A stretch of DNA of 64,000 bases from Clostridium tetanomorphum (GTDB lineage Bacteria > Bacillota > Clostridia > Clostridiales > Clostridiaceae). Positions 9,451 through 18,618 of this stretch are shown piece by piece (position 1 is the stretch's first letter; each line of letters opens with the position of its first letter). Both the position numbers and the translations under genes were made by a program. The stretch is taken from the NCBI RefSeq assembly GCF_017873215.1, contig NZ_JAGGKA010000006.1:62001-126000 (forward strand), written 5' to 3'. Under the pieces are notes generated by a model. The model ran no database searches. It was given only the letters and a program-made list of their open reading frames with translations, and was not told the origin of the DNA.

Positions 9451-9588
9451 TTACTTTTCTTGCAAACATTTAGGCTCTTTAGGTTGATAATAACTCCATA
9501 TACAAGCAGAAGCTGATGTAGAAAGTGCAAAAAAAGTAAAAGCACCTGCTAAAAATCCTATAATTTTATTAGTTAGTTTAAATTTCAC
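9451..9588 (-). CDS. AgrD-like cyclic lactone/thiolactone autoinducer precursor, 45 aa
   Basis: A short gene with a strong RBS (GAGGAGGTGA) and a GTG start. The precursor has an amphipathic/hydrophobic leader (MKFKLTNKIIGFLAGAFTFF), a small-residue region ending SASAC, a core CIWSYYQPKEP and a charged tail KCLQEK. The leader, the cysteine core and the QPKEPxCL-like recognition tail are the layout of Agr-type signal precursors, in which AgrB cleaves the tail and closes a thiolactone on the Cys. It lies 53 nt downstream of a membrane protein resembling the AgrC sensor domain. No agrB processing gene is nearby, so the processing enzyme must be elsewhere. Confidence 0.8.
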   Translation of the reverse strand: MKFKLTNKIIGFLAGAFTFFALSTSASACIWSYYQPKEPKCLQEK

Positions 9589-9641
9589 TTAAATCACCTC
9601 CTCTACCCCATCTCATCTATTCTTATAAATCATATAAAAAT

Positions 9642-10106
9642 TCATGTTTTTTTACTTATCTGGATTTTTTTATGAAAGAAAAATAATACTATTGAAAATA
9701 TCAATAATGATGGTAATCCATATAATGTTTTTAAAATAGGGTCTTCAAAAATGATTTTAATATTAACATGTAAAATATTTACTAATATTATTGCATTAAT
9801 ACCTTCACAAATAAGCAAAAATATTGTAGATACAATTACAGATCCAATAGATTCAATAACTCCTATTTTATTAATAAAGACTGAAATACACACATAAAAA
9901 AAGAATAAAATTATTGTATGTACCCCTAGGTGAATAGGTAACATTCTTATAAAAAAGTTACATATAGATAATAGTACTACAGATATAATTACTTTTTTAA
10001 TACATATATCCCTTTTATTCAGTATAAAAGATACTAAAATAAGCAATATCCATTCTGGAATAGTCCTAAAGAAAAATTCTATAAAAGTTAATTTCAACAA
10101 ATTCAT
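9642..10106 (-). CDS. Six-segment membrane protein resembling the sensor domain of AgrC-type kinases, without the kinase
   Basis: A 154-aa protein made almost entirely of hydrophobic segments, ending in a short basic tail (FFFHKKIQISKKT). The pattern of segment lengths and phrases such as IPEWILLILVSF, RMLPIHLGVHTIILF and LLICEGINAIILV resemble, from memory, the N-terminal peptide-sensing half of AgrC-like GHKL kinases. No histidine or GHKL ATPase domain follows. It lacks the conserved His/Cys pair expected of AgrB. The ATG at 10106 lies within an AAAGGTGATG region, so a nearby TTG is an alternative start. Pairing with the agrD-like gene suggests a peptide-binding or immunity role, which is inference. 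Confidence 0.6.
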   Translation of the reverse strand: MNLLKLTFIEFFFRTIPEWILLILVSFILNKRDICIKKVIISVVLLSICNFFIRMLPIHLGVHTIILFFFYVCISVFINKIGVIESIGSVIVSTIFLLICEGINAIILVNILHVNIKIIFEDPILKTLYGLPSLLIFSIVLFFFHKKIQISKKT

Positions 10107-10204
10107 CACCTTTTACGCCATAAATTATTGCTCGTTATATTATACTACTATTTGCATACAATTTAAACCATTTATAATATATTTAATATATATATTTTAT
10201 AAAT

Positions 10205-10238
10205 AAAAAAGTAGAGCTTTTTACTACTCTACCTTTTA
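10205..10238 (-). terminator. Terminator of the first DD-carboxypeptidase gene
   Basis: AAAGGTAGAG pairs with CTCTACTTTT (one wobble) around a 10-nt loop, followed by T residues on the minus strand. Confidence 0.75.
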
Positions 10239-10253
10239 TAATTATAAATTTCT

Positions 10254-11441
10254 TTATTTAATGAACTTATCTATCAAAGAATTTTTATTGAATATACCTA
10301 GTTTATAATTATTATCAGCAACCAAGCTTTCACTAAAAATTAATTTATCTTCTTTAAATACAAAAATACTGCCAATTTTATCTCCTTTTGCTACATCATC
10401 CTTTATTTCTTCTGGAACTTTAACACTTGTTTTGTAATTACAATCTTTTTTTATAGGTATTACTATATCTTTGCTACAAGTTAATTTTATATTCTTTTTA
10501 TCTCTAGGAGCTTCTCCAATTATTTCTCCTTTTGAATATAATTTTTTATATTCAAAATTTTTCTTTACATATTCATTAATTTTAATAGTTTCATTCCATC
10601 TACTTGGTGAATTTAATACTACTATAATAACATCATTTCCATAATTATTTACTGATGTAACAAGGCATTTTCCTGCACCTCCAGTATATCCAGTTTTTAC
10701 TCCATTGGCTTCTGGTATCTTCCATAATATTTTATTTATATTATGATAACTTCTAGTAAATCCATTACTCTTTCCATCAACATCTTTAGAACTAACAATT
10801 TGATCAAATAATTTATGTTTTTTACTTTCGGCTGTAACTACTGCTAAATCATATGCTGTAGAATAATGATCAGAATTATCCAATCCATGAGGGGTATGAA
10901 AATGTGTATCAATAAGTCCTAGTCCCGCTGCATATTCATTCATAAGCTTCACAAATTCCTCTACACTTCCACTTATACCCTCTGCAATAGCAATAGCTGC
11001 ATCATTACCTGATCGCAACATAAGACCATATAGAAGCTCTTTTAGAGTTACCTTCTCTCCCTTTCTATATCCAACTGTTGATCCATGTATTGCTGCTGCT
11101 CTCGAAGATATCTCAATTACTTTATCTAAATCTCCATGATTTAATGCTACTAAAGCTGTTATTATCTTTGTTGTACTTGCCATAGGCATAATAATCTCTG
11201 AATTTTTCTCCGCAAGTACTACTTTTGAATTAGCATCTAATGCTATATAAGCTTTTGCATTTATTTGCAAATTATTTATATTAGTTTTATTTTTCTTTTC
11301 TGGAATTATCACTTGTGATACATAATTTTTACATATACTATCTTTGCTATAAGCTTTTACAACTTTACAACTATAAAGTGTACTATAAATAATCATTGAA
11401 AAAATAATAATATAACATATGTTTATTTTTCTTTTTTTCAA
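10254..11441 (-). CDS. D-alanyl-D-alanine carboxypeptidase (DacF/PBP5 type)
   Basis: A secreted penicillin-binding enzyme of 395 aa that trims the terminal D-Ala from peptidoglycan stem peptides. The three active-site motifs are visible: STTK (MASTTKIITA), SGN (LRSGNDAAIAIAEG) and KTG (GVKTGYTGGAGK). The N-terminus is a signal anchor (ICYIIIFSMIIYSTLYSC). The start is probably the TTG at 11441, because AGGTGAT lies at the correct distance. A GTG at 11450 would overlap that RBS. It is divergent from ytfI-ytfJ. A second paralogue occurs at 14094, and one or both may act on the spore cortex. Confidence 0.88.
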   Translation of the reverse strand: MKKRKINICYIIIFSMIIYSTLYSCKVVKAYSKDSICKNYVSQVIIPEKKNKTNINNLQINAKAYIALDANSKVVLAEKNSEIIMPMASTTKIITALVALNHGDLDKVIEISSRAAAIHGSTVGYRKGEKVTLKELLYGLMLRSGNDAAIAIAEGISGSVEEFVKLMNEYAAGLGLIDTHFHTPHGLDNSDHYSTAYDLAVVTAESKKHKLFDQIVSSKDVDGKSNGFTRSYHNINKILWKIPEANGVKTGYTGGAGKCLVTSVNNYGNDVIIVVLNSPSRWNETIKINEYVKKNFEYKKLYSKGEIIGEAPRDKKNIKLTCSKDIVIPIKKDCNYKTSVKVPEEIKDDVAKGDKIGSIFVFKEDKLIFSESLVADNNYKLGIFNKNSLIDKFIK

Positions 11442-11520
11442 AGTTATCACCTCTCTCTACTTCAATTATTTTTCCACCTATATATATTTATTACTCATAA
11501 AATTATTTCCATATAATTTT

Positions 11521-11549
11521 GTATATTATATCCTTCTATGGATATAATA
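11521..11549 (+). promoter_or_regulatory. Sigma-F/G-type forespore promoter for ytfI-ytfJ
   Basis: GTATA (11521-11525) and GGATATAATA (11540-11549) match the Bacillus sigma-F elements GYATA and GGNNANAHTR at every position, with a 14-bp spacer (15 is usual). The ATG follows 27 nt later. The -10 is one arm of a perfect inverted repeat (TATTATATCC/GGATATAATA, 6-nt loop), so a repressor site is an alternative. B. subtilis ytfJ is forespore-expressed, which fits. Confidence 0.5.
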
Positions 11550-11575
11550 TTTAAATGTCATATGGAGGATAAATT

Positions 11576-12139
11576 ATGATTGAGTTATGGATTTTTATAT
11601 TACCCCTAATTCTCATATTTATAATTCCCTTTCCTATAAAGCTTTATTTTATGTATGACATAGATAAACTTGTTATAAAAATTTTATGGAAAACTTATGA
11701 GTTTACTTCTAAAAACTTAAATAAAAAGCGAAGGGATATTATTAATAAAGCAGAAGAAAATACTAAAAAAGATTCAAAAACAAAAAAATTTAAACAAATA
11801 AAATATATTGCACTAAATTTAAAAAATAATAAGCTTAAACCTAGTATAAAACTTTGCTGTAATTTAACTTATGGTTTAGGAGATGCAGCAATTACAGGTA
11901 TAGTTTATGGATTGATCCATAATATTTATTCTTACATACAATATTACATTTACTCCTATTTTAAAGTAAAACAAATAAAATTTGATGTTCAACCTGAATT
12001 TAATAAAAAAACAATTTATACAGAAATAAACAGTATAATTTATATAAATTTAGTTAAAATTATCTATATATTCATTATCATACTCATAAGCTTACATAAA
12101 TTTAATAAAAAATATAAACCATGCTTAACAAAAAATTAA
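11576..12139 (+). CDS. DUF2953 (YtfI-like) membrane protein
   Basis: A 187-aa protein with a hydrophobic N-terminus (WIFILPLILIFIIPF), a basic middle and a second membrane segment near the C-terminus (LVKIIYIFIIILISL). The central block KLCCNLTYGLGDAAITGIVYGLIH is the DUF2953 signature (YGxGDxAxTG). In Bacillus the same family (YtfI) precedes ytfJ, as here. Function is unknown; the context indicates a sporulation role. A GGAGG RBS is present. Confidence 0.8.
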   Translation: MIELWIFILPLILIFIIPFPIKLYFMYDIDKLVIKILWKTYEFTSKNLNKKRRDIINKAEENTKKDSKTKKFKQIKYIALNLKNNKLKPSIKLCCNLTYGLGDAAITGIVYGLIHNIYSYIQYYIYSYFKVKQIKFDVQPEFNKKTIYTEINSIIYINLVKIIYIFIIILISLHKFNKKYKPCLTKN

Positions 12140-12166
12140 TATTCTATAATAGAGGAGGTATATTAA

Positions 12167-12598
12167 ATGGAAAATCATCCAATTGAAAATTTAATGAAAA
12201 CTACCATGGAAAATATCAAAAATATGATAGATGTTAATACTATAGTTGGAGATCCTGTTGAAGCAAAAGATGGATCATTAATTATACCTATTTCTAAAGT
12301 ATCCTTTGGCTTTGCCTCAGGTGGAAGTGAATTTAATACTTGTCTTAATACTGACAATGCTAAATATCCTTTTGGAGGAGGCTCTGGTGCTGGTGTTTCA
12401 GTTAAACCTGTAGCTTTTTTAGTTATCAAATCTGATTCTGTAAGACTTCTTCCTCTTGAGCAAAATGGAAGCTATGATAAACTTATAGATTCTTTTCCTC
12501 AAATAATAGATACGCTAAAAGGGCTAGTAAACGAAGATTCTTCAAAGAAAAATGAAAAAAATCAATGTAAATCTAATGAATCTCCACATATAAATTAA
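12167..12598 (+). CDS. ytfJ: GerW/YtfJ family sporulation protein
   Basis: A 143-aa protein with the YtfJ hallmark sequence: a short helical N-terminus (MENHPIENLMKTTMENIKNM), then VGDPVEAKDGSLIIPISKVSFGF and a glycine-rich loop (GGGSGAGVSVKPVAFLVI). In Bacillus this forespore protein (GerW) is needed for normal germination. It follows ytfI by 27 nt with a strong GAGGAGG RBS and ends at a bidirectional terminator, so it forms a two-gene operon under the promoter at 11521. Confidence 0.92.
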   Translation: MENHPIENLMKTTMENIKNMIDVNTIVGDPVEAKDGSLIIPISKVSFGFASGGSEFNTCLNTDNAKYPFGGGSGAGVSVKPVAFLVIKSDSVRLLPLEQNGSYDKLIDSFPQIIDTLKGLVNEDSSKKNEKNQCKSNESPHIN

Positions 12599-12608
12599 TA
12601 TCATATTA

Positions 12609-12653
12609 TAAAAATAGTGTAGAGGACTTAAAACCCTTTCTACACTATTTTTC
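12609..12653. terminator. Bidirectional terminator between ytfJ and scpB
   Basis: AAAATAGTGTAGA pairs with TCTACACTATTTT around a 15-nt loop with flanking A and T tracts, between convergent genes. Confidence 0.8.
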
Positions 12654-13247
12654 TTATTCTGAACTATCATTTACTTTATCCCCGAAATTATTCAAAATAT
12701 CCTCTAAACTAGGCATTTGATTTAAGTTTTCTAATCCAAAATGTTTTAAAAATTCTTCTGTAGTTCCATAAAGTATAGGTCTACCTGGTACATCTAATCT
12801 ACCACATTCTTTAATTAGCTTTTTCTCTAATAAAGTTTGTATAGCTCTATCACTCTTTACTCCTCTTATATCATCTATATCAATTCTAGTTATAGGTTGC
12901 TTGTAAGCTATAATAGCTAAAGCTTCTAATGCTGCTTGAGAAAGTGTTTGTCTTACATTTGTCTTAAGTAATTTTTCAATAAATTCACTATTTTCTTTTT
13001 TGGTAGCTAATGCATAGCTATCATCTATCTCTATTACAACTATTCCCCTATCTTCTGCTTTATATATTTTTTTCATTTCATTAATAAGATCTCTAATAAA
13101 TTTAACATCACATTCTAATATGTTAGCTATTTCTTTAGCTTTTAAAGGCTCCCCACTAACAAAAAGAAGTGATTCTATAACAGAAATAAGTCTATTTTTA
13201 ACTGAAACCTGTTCCATCTCAATTTGATTCATATTTATGTTCTTCAT
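12654..13247 (-). CDS. scpB: Segregation and condensation protein B
   Basis: A 197-aa winged-helix partner of the SMC-ScpA condensin complex. Characteristic sequences are [21 protein letters not shown] at the first wing and [30 protein letters not shown] in the second domain. It overlaps the end of scpA by 29 nt, with AAAGGA 9 nt before its ATG, a translationally coupled pair. Its terminator is shared with ytfJ. Confidence 0.95.
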   Translation of the reverse strand: MKNINMNQIEMEQVSVKNRLISVIESLLFVSGEPLKAKEIANILECDVKFIRDLINEMKKIYKAEDRGIVVIEIDDSYALATKKENSEFIEKLLKTNVRQTLSQAALEALAIIAYKQPITRIDIDDIRGVKSDRAIQTLLEKKLIKECGRLDVPGRPILYGTTEEFLKHFGLENLNQMPSLEDILNNFGDKVNDSSE

Positions 13248-13989
13248 TTGAATCTGTCCTTTCTAAATGTATTTCTTTAAAATTACCTTCTTGAGCAACT
13301 CTTATAATCCTTAATTTTATTAACTCTAAAAGTGCTAAAAAGGTTACTACAATTTCCATTTTTGCTGAGCAGCTTTTCGTTAGTTCAGTAAAAGACACCC
13401 TCTTATTTCTAAGAATCCTATCTTTTATATATACCATTTTGTCCTCTATTTTGTATTGATCCACTATTATTTCTCTGGAAATTATATTAGTATTTATCTT
13501 ATTCTTATATATTGTAACTAATTCATTATAAAGGTTGTACAAATCTAACATACTAATATTTTTTAAAATATCTGTATCTTCACATTCCTTTCTATTTTCT
13601 ATTATCTCCGGCTTCTTTGTAAATCTAATACCTTCTATTGCCATTTTTGATTTAAAAAATTCTGCTGCTGCTTTAAACTTTTTATACTCAATTAGCTTTT
13701 GAATTAATATCTTTTCTGGATCTTCATCTTCTTCAGCAACTATATTTTCATCATTTTTAATTTTAGGTAATAATTCTTTAGATTTTATCTGTAATAAAGT
13801 AGCTGCAATAACTATAAATTCTGATGTAATCTCCAAATCCATTTCTTTTAATGTATTTATGTATTGAATATATTGATTGGTTATTTCAGATATTCTTATA
13901 TTGTATATATCCATTTCATTTTTCTTTATAAGATGTAATAACAAATCAAAAGGTCCTTCAAAATTATGTATCTTTATTTTTAATGCCAT
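13219..13989 (-). CDS. scpA: Segregation and condensation protein A
   Basis: The 256-aa kleisin of the bacterial condensin, bridging the SMC heads. The N-terminus [25 protein letters not shown] is the kleisin N-domain signature. The C-terminal winged helix ([27 protein letters not shown]) contacts the SMC cap. The central part is acidic and charged. It is first in the scpA-scpB operon. Confidence 0.95.
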   Translation of the reverse strand: MALKIKIHNFEGPFDLLLHLIKKNEMDIYNIRISEITNQYIQYINTLKEMDLEITSEFIVIAATLLQIKSKELLPKIKNDENIVAEEDEDPEKILIQKLIEYKKFKAAAEFFKSKMAIEGIRFTKKPEIIENRKECEDTDILKNISMLDLYNLYNELVTIYKNKINTNIISREIIVDQYKIEDKMVYIKDRILRNKRVSFTELTKSCSAKMEIVVTFLALLELIKLRIIRVAQEGNFKEIHLERTDSNEEHKYESN

Positions 13990-14053
13990 TTAGTATCTCT
14001 CCTAGATCATTTATAATATAAATTATATCATTTTCTATAAACATTTTATGAAA

Positions 14054-14085
14054 AATTATATGATAGCCTAGGCTATCATATAATT
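14054..14085 (-). terminator. 32-bp perfect palindrome acting as terminator
   Basis: The sequence from 14054 to 14085 is fully self-complementary around CCTAGG, with no unpaired loop, and is followed by TTTC on the minus strand. It is 9 nt past the stop of the second carboxypeptidase. Confidence 0.65.
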
Positions 14086-14093
14086 AAAAGGAT

Positions 14094-15275
14094 TTATATT
14101 CCGTTGTTAAAAAGATTATTAAAGTTATATTTCAAATTATCAAAAAAACCAGATTTTTTTATTTCTCTATCACAATATATTTTTCCTTTTCCTATTAAAT
14201 TCTCATTTAAATATACTTCACAATATCCAATTACTTCTCCTTTATTATAATGTTTCTTATCCAAATTGACTACACATTTTTTAGTTATCTTGTTCTTAGA
14301 TCCTCTTTCTACTACTACATTTAAATCTTCCAAAGCTTTAGCCATGAAAAATTTATCGTCTCTTTTACCAAGTTGTATCTTTTCTACATTAGAATCTTTA
14401 GTCAGTATTTTTTTGCATTCGAATTTAGAAAAGCCATGATTCATAAGCATACTTGCATCTCTATTCCTTACTTTATATGTAGGGGCTCCCATAATAACCG
14501 CTAACATTCTTACACCATCTCTTACAGCTGTTGCAGAAATGCAATATTTAGCCTCATTAGTAAAACCAGTTTTAAGTCCATCACAACCTTTGAAAAATCT
14601 AACTAATTTATTATGATTTACAAGTCCAATAGGGCTTTTTCTCCCTTCGGATATGGTTTCCATATAAGTACCTGTATATTTTAGTACTTTGGGATGTCTT
14701 AAAAGTTCCCTAGACATTAAAGCTATATCATATGCTGTAGTAAGGTGTCCCGGTGCAGATAGCCCACTACAATTTTTAAAACTAGTATTTTTCATTCCTA
14801 AAGACTCAGCTTTATCATTCATCATTTTTACAAAGGCTTCTTCACTTCCACCAATATACTCAGCCATAGCAGTTGCAGCATCATTACCTGAAGCTATAGC
14901 TATTCCTTTAAGTATTTCTTCTACAGTTCTTATTTCTCCTGTATCCAATAACATACTGCTATTTCCGCCTTTTCCTTTCATTTTAGCATTCTCACTTACT
15001 GTTATTTTATCTGTTAACTTTATTTTACCTGAATCAATAGCTTCCATAGCAATAAGCATAGTCATTATTTTTGTTACTGAAGCTGGAGCAAACTTTTCGT
15101 GAGGATTTTTTTCGTATATTATTTTCCCTGAAATAGGCTCCATTAAAAGTGCAGAGGATGCCTCCACATTTATTCCTTCTCCTTCTGCCTTTACTTTAAT
15201 TGGTACAAATAAAATTTGTACAGCAAAAATTAATAATACAATAATACTAATTAATCTTTTTTCTTCTCTTTTCAT
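14094..15275 (-). CDS. dacF: D-alanyl-D-alanine carboxypeptidase (DacF/PBP5 type), second paralogue
   Basis: A secreted 393-aa serine peptidase of peptidoglycan. The motifs are SVTK (ASVTKIMTMLIAME), SGN (IASGNDAATAMAEY) and KTG (GLKTGFTNEAK), followed by a beta-rich PBP5 C-terminal domain. The N-terminal signal is LISIIVLLIFAVQILF. The ATG at 15275 is preceded by AGGAGG at 10 nt; an earlier ATG at 15299 lacks an RBS. The position after pdp, pnp and xerD matches B. subtilis dacF (ripX-drm-pupG-dacF), which supports the name. Confidence 0.88.
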   Translation of the reverse strand: MKREEKRLISIIVLLIFAVQILFVPIKVKAEGEGINVEASSALLMEPISGKIIYEKNPHEKFAPASVTKIMTMLIAMEAIDSGKIKLTDKITVSENAKMKGKGGNSSMLLDTGEIRTVEEILKGIAIASGNDAATAMAEYIGGSEEAFVKMMNDKAESLGMKNTSFKNCSGLSAPGHLTTAYDIALMSRELLRHPKVLKYTGTYMETISEGRKSPIGLVNHNKLVRFFKGCDGLKTGFTNEAKYCISATAVRDGVRMLAVIMGAPTYKVRNRDASMLMNHGFSKFECKKILTKDSNVEKIQLGKRDDKFFMAKALEDLNVVVERGSKNKITKKCVVNLDKKHYNKGEVIGYCEVYLNENLIGKGKIYCDREIKKSGFFDNLKYNFNNLFNNGI

Positions 15276-15404
15276 AACACAAATTCCTCCTTCCTTCAAT
15301 AATATTTTCTCCTGGATTTTAGAAATTTATCCATATAAAAATATTCATAATAATCCTTATGATGCAATGGAAATTATATAAATAACTGTAAATTTTTCAA
15401 AAAT

Positions 15405-15446
15405 AAATAATTATCCCTAAGATTTAAATCTTAGAGATAATTATTT
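15405..15446 (-). terminator. Terminator of the pdp gene
   Basis: A 42-nt near-perfect hairpin (AAATAATTATC...GATAATTATTT with CTAAGATT/AATCTTAG inside) overlaps the pdp stop codon. The tail is AT-rich rather than a pure T run. Confidence 0.65.
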
Positions 15447-16749
15447 ATTTAACTATACCATATATTAATGGCACAGTTTCATTATATATATCACTTATTA
15501 TATAGCTTTCCAATATATCTTTTTCAGCTTTTTTTGCCTTTTTTATATCATTAGCATATATATATGCTAATACATCACCTTTATATACTTTATCTCCTCT
15601 TTTTTTACTTAAAACTATTCCTACAGCAAGATCTATTTTATCTTCTTTTGTAGCTCTTCCTGCTCCAAGGTCCATAGCAATTACTCCTATATTTTCTGCA
15701 TGAATTTTTCTTACATATCCATCTATTTTGCTTTTAACAGGTATTATATATTCAGCTTTAGGAAACTTATCAGTATAGTCTACAAAAGACGAATCTCCTC
15801 CTTGTGCTTCAACAAATTCCTTAAGCTTAGATAGCGCTTTACCAGTTTCAATTGTTTCTATAAGCATTCTTCTTCCTTCTTCTTCATCTTTAGCCCTTTT
15901 AGCAAGTACTAACATATGTGAACCTAATGTTAGACATAATTGAAGCAAATCATCTGGTCCTTTTCCTTTTAATGTATTTATAGCTTCCTTTACCTCCAAT
16001 GCATTCCCTACTGCAAATCCTAATGGCTGATCCATATCAGATATCACAGCTACCGTAGTCCTATTAACATTCTTCCCTATACTAACCATTTCTTCTGCAA
16101 GGTGAAAAGCATCCTCCTTTGTTTTCATAAAAGCTCCTTCTCCCACTTTAACATCAAGAACTATGCAATCTGCACCTGCTGCTATTTTTTTACTCATTAT
16201 ACTAGAAGCTATTAAAGATATATTATCAACAGTAGCAGTTACATCTCTTAAGGCATATAGTTTTTTATCAGCTGGAGCCAAATTTCCTGTTTGCCCACCT
16301 ACTACTAATTTTATCCTATTTACATTTTCTATGAATTTATCTTCTGGCATTTCCACGGAAAAGCCACTAAAAGATTCTAATTTATCTATAGTTCCCCCTG
16401 TATGACCAAGACCCCTACCGGACATCTTAGCTACAGGTATTCCAAGAGATGCCACCATTGGACCAAGAACTAAAGTAGTAGTATCTCCTACACCTCCAGT
16501 GCTATGTTTATCTACCTTTATTCCATTTATAGAAGATAAATCCAATACATCTCCTGAATGAGCCATAGCCATGGTTAAATCTGCCGTTTCTCGTTTATTC
16601 ATTTTCTGAAAATATATTGCCATAATTAAAGCAGCTGCCTGATAATCTGGTATATATCCTTTAGTATAATTGTCTATAAAATAATTTATTTCCTCAGAAG
16701 TTAATTCTTGTCCATTCCTCTTTTTTAAAATTATATCGTACATCCTCAT
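15445..16749 (-). CDS. pdp: Pyrimidine-nucleoside phosphorylase
   Basis: A 434-aa enzyme that converts uridine or thymidine plus phosphate to the free base and (deoxy)ribose-1-phosphate. It shows the family signature [17 protein letters not shown] and the phosphate loop [11 protein letters not shown] start at 16749 ([13 protein letters not shown]) because GGGGTGA lies 7 nt upstream; the upstream ATG at 16785 has no RBS. It clusters with two purine nucleoside phosphorylases, forming a nucleoside salvage group. Confidence 0.95.
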   Translation of the reverse strand: MRMYDIILKKRNGQELTSEEINYFIDNYTKGYIPDYQAAALIMAIYFQKMNKRETADLTMAMAHSGDVLDLSSINGIKVDKHSTGGVGDTTTLVLGPMVASLGIPVAKMSGRGLGHTGGTIDKLESFSGFSVEMPEDKFIENVNRIKLVVGGQTGNLAPADKKLYALRDVTATVDNISLIASSIMSKKIAAGADCIVLDVKVGEGAFMKTKEDAFHLAEEMVSIGKNVNRTTVAVISDMDQPLGFAVGNALEVKEAINTLKGKGPDDLLQLCLTLGSHMLVLAKRAKDEEEGRRMLIETIETGKALSKLKEFVEAQGGDSSFVDYTDKFPKAEYIIPVKSKIDGYVRKIHAENIGVIAMDLGAGRATKEDKIDLAVGIVLSKKRGDKVYKGDVLAYIYANDIKKAKKAEKDILESYIISDIYNETVPLIYGIVK

Positions 16750-16810
16750 TTTGCTTTCACCCCATTTATCCATAGTTGCTATCATTTATATATTATTCTA
16801 ATAATTTTTA

Positions 16811-17629
16811 TTAAAGGCTAGATACTATTTCTTTGACTAAAGATACAAATCTTGTCATAGCTTTATTAGCTGTTTCTACTACTCTTGCATGATCTAAAGG
16901 TTCTAGATTATCTCCTAAGGCCATATCCGTTATACAGGATATTCCTAAAACTTTCATACTCATATGATTAGCTACAATTACCTCTGGTACAGTAGACATT
17001 CCTACTGCATCTCCTCCTACAGCTCTTAACATTTTAAGTTCTGCTGGTGTCTCATAAGTTGGCCCAGATACTCCTATATATACGCCTTTTTGTAACTTTA
17101 TATTCAATCTATCTCCAGCACTTTCAGCAAGTCTTAGCAATTCTCTATTATAAGCTTGTGACATATCTGGAAATCTTGGACCAAATTCTTCATAGTTTCT
17201 TCCTATTAACGGATTGTCTCCCATAAAATTTATATGATCTGTAATCATCATTAAATCTCCTGCTTCAAAGCTAGGATTCATTCCTCCAGCAGCATTAGTA
17301 ATAATTATTTTCTCTATTCCTAAAGCTTTTATTACTCTAACTGGGAAAACTACTTCCTTCATTGCATATCCTTCGTAATAATGAAATCTTCCATTTAACG
17401 CCAAAACTTTTTTCCCCATAAGTTCTCCAGTTATAAGCTCTCCTGCATGACCTACTACAGTTGATACCGGGAAATTAGGAATATCTTTATATTTTATAAT
17501 CTTCTTATTCTCTATATCCTTTACTATACTCCCAAGACCAGTACCTAATATTATTGCAATATCAAATTTTGAAGAGTCAATAGATTGTATATATTCTTTT
17601 GCTTCTTTAACTTTTTCTATTAAATTCAA
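16811..17629 (-). CDS. punA: Purine-nucleoside phosphorylase, copy 1
   Basis: A trimeric-type PNP of about 272 aa. The phosphate-binding GTGLGS, the ITNAAGGMNPSF loop and GPTYETPAE and GGDAVGMSTVPEVIVA blocks are all intact. The ATG at 17638 directly abuts the AAGGAAGG RBS, so the TTG three codons later (17629) is the more plausible start at 9 nt spacing. It is a tandem paralogue of the next gene, and the two differ throughout, indicating an old duplication. Confidence 0.92.
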   Translation of the reverse strand: MNLIEKVKEAKEYIQSIDSSKFDIAIILGTGLGSIVKDIENKKIIKYKDIPNFPVSTVVGHAGELITGELMGKKVLALNGRFHYYEGYAMKEVVFPVRVIKALGIEKIIITNAAGGMNPSFEAGDLMMITDHINFMGDNPLIGRNYEEFGPRFPDMSQAYNRELLRLAESAGDRLNIKLQKGVYIGVSGPTYETPAELKMLRAVGGDAVGMSTVPEVIVANHMSMKVLGISCITDMALGDNLEPLDHARVVETANKAMTRFVSLVKEIVSSL

Positions 17630-17683
17630 AGTTACCATCCTTCCTTAAAAATCAATAACATATCATCTTTATTAATAATCGTA

Positions 17684-18499
17684 TTATATTTCTTTAATTA
17701 TACCGCTTACTAATTTTATAAACTTATCTTTTACTTTATTGGAAGTTTCCATAACTTCTGCATGATTTAAAGGTTGATCTAAAATTCCTGCTGCCATATT
17801 AGTAATGCAAGATATTCCTAAAACTTTTAGTCCACAATGTTTAGCTGTTATAACATCAGGAACTGTAGACATTCCTACTGCGTCTCCTCCTAATATTCTT
17901 ATCATTCTAATTTCTGCTGGTGTCTCATAAGTTGGACCTGTCATCATTACATATATTCCCTCTTTAACTTCTATCTGCTCATTCTTAGCTACTTTATTAG
18001 CCAAATCAACTAAATCCTTGTCATATGCATTACTCATATCTGGAAATCTTGGTCCTATTTCTTCTTCATTTTTACCTATTAATGGATTAGTAAATGCAAA
18101 GTTTATATGATCCTTTATAATCATTAAATCTCCTGGTTTAAAACCTTCATTTACTCCTCCTGCAGCATTGGTTACTATTAATGTTTTTATCCCTAAATAT
18201 TTCATTATATGTATTGGAAGAGATAATTCATCCATTTTATGACCTTCATAATAATGAACTCTTCCTTGCATCATAACTACACTTTTACCATTTAATTTTC
18301 CAAAAACATATTGTCCTGCATGCCCAACTACTGTTGACTTAGGCATATTAGGTATATTTTCATATTTTATATTAATTCTTTCCTCAACTTTATCCGCTAA
18401 ATCTCCCAAACCTGAGCCAAGTATTATTCCTATTTCCGGTATCATGTCAACTTTTGATTTCACATAGTTTACACTCTCTTTAATTTTAATTATATTCAT
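17684..18499 (-). CDS. Purine-nucleoside phosphorylase, copy 2
   Basis: A 271-aa PNP with the same motifs as its neighbour: GSGLGD, VTNAAGGVNEGF, GPTYETPAEIRM and GGDAVGMSTVPDVI. A GGAGG RBS precedes the ATG. Both copies keep the catalytic Asn/Glu region, so they may differ in base preference or expression. A TATAAT box lies about 80 nt upstream (GGATATAATATT), within the xerD intergenic region, suggesting an internal promoter. Confidence 0.92.
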   Translation of the reverse strand: MNIIKIKESVNYVKSKVDMIPEIGIILGSGLGDLADKVEERINIKYENIPNMPKSTVVGHAGQYVFGKLNGKSVVMMQGRVHYYEGHKMDELSLPIHIMKYLGIKTLIVTNAAGGVNEGFKPGDLMIIKDHINFAFTNPLIGKNEEEIGPRFPDMSNAYDKDLVDLANKVAKNEQIEVKEGIYVMMTGPTYETPAEIRMIRILGGDAVGMSTVPDVITAKHCGLKVLGISCITNMAAGILDQPLNHAEVMETSNKVKDKFIKLVSGIIKEI

Positions 18500-18618
18500 T
18501 TTATAAATCCTCCTTTTATATTATCAAATGGTTCTAAGTTTCATATGAACTTCGCTTAAAAGATCATTAATATTATATCCAAATTATATATTTAATTAGA
18601 CTTTTTCTATTTACTCTT

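Noticed and set aside
18500-18618. Purine riboswitch upstream of the phosphorylase genes
   Set aside because: The intergenic region is too short and AT-rich, without the conserved three-helix core.
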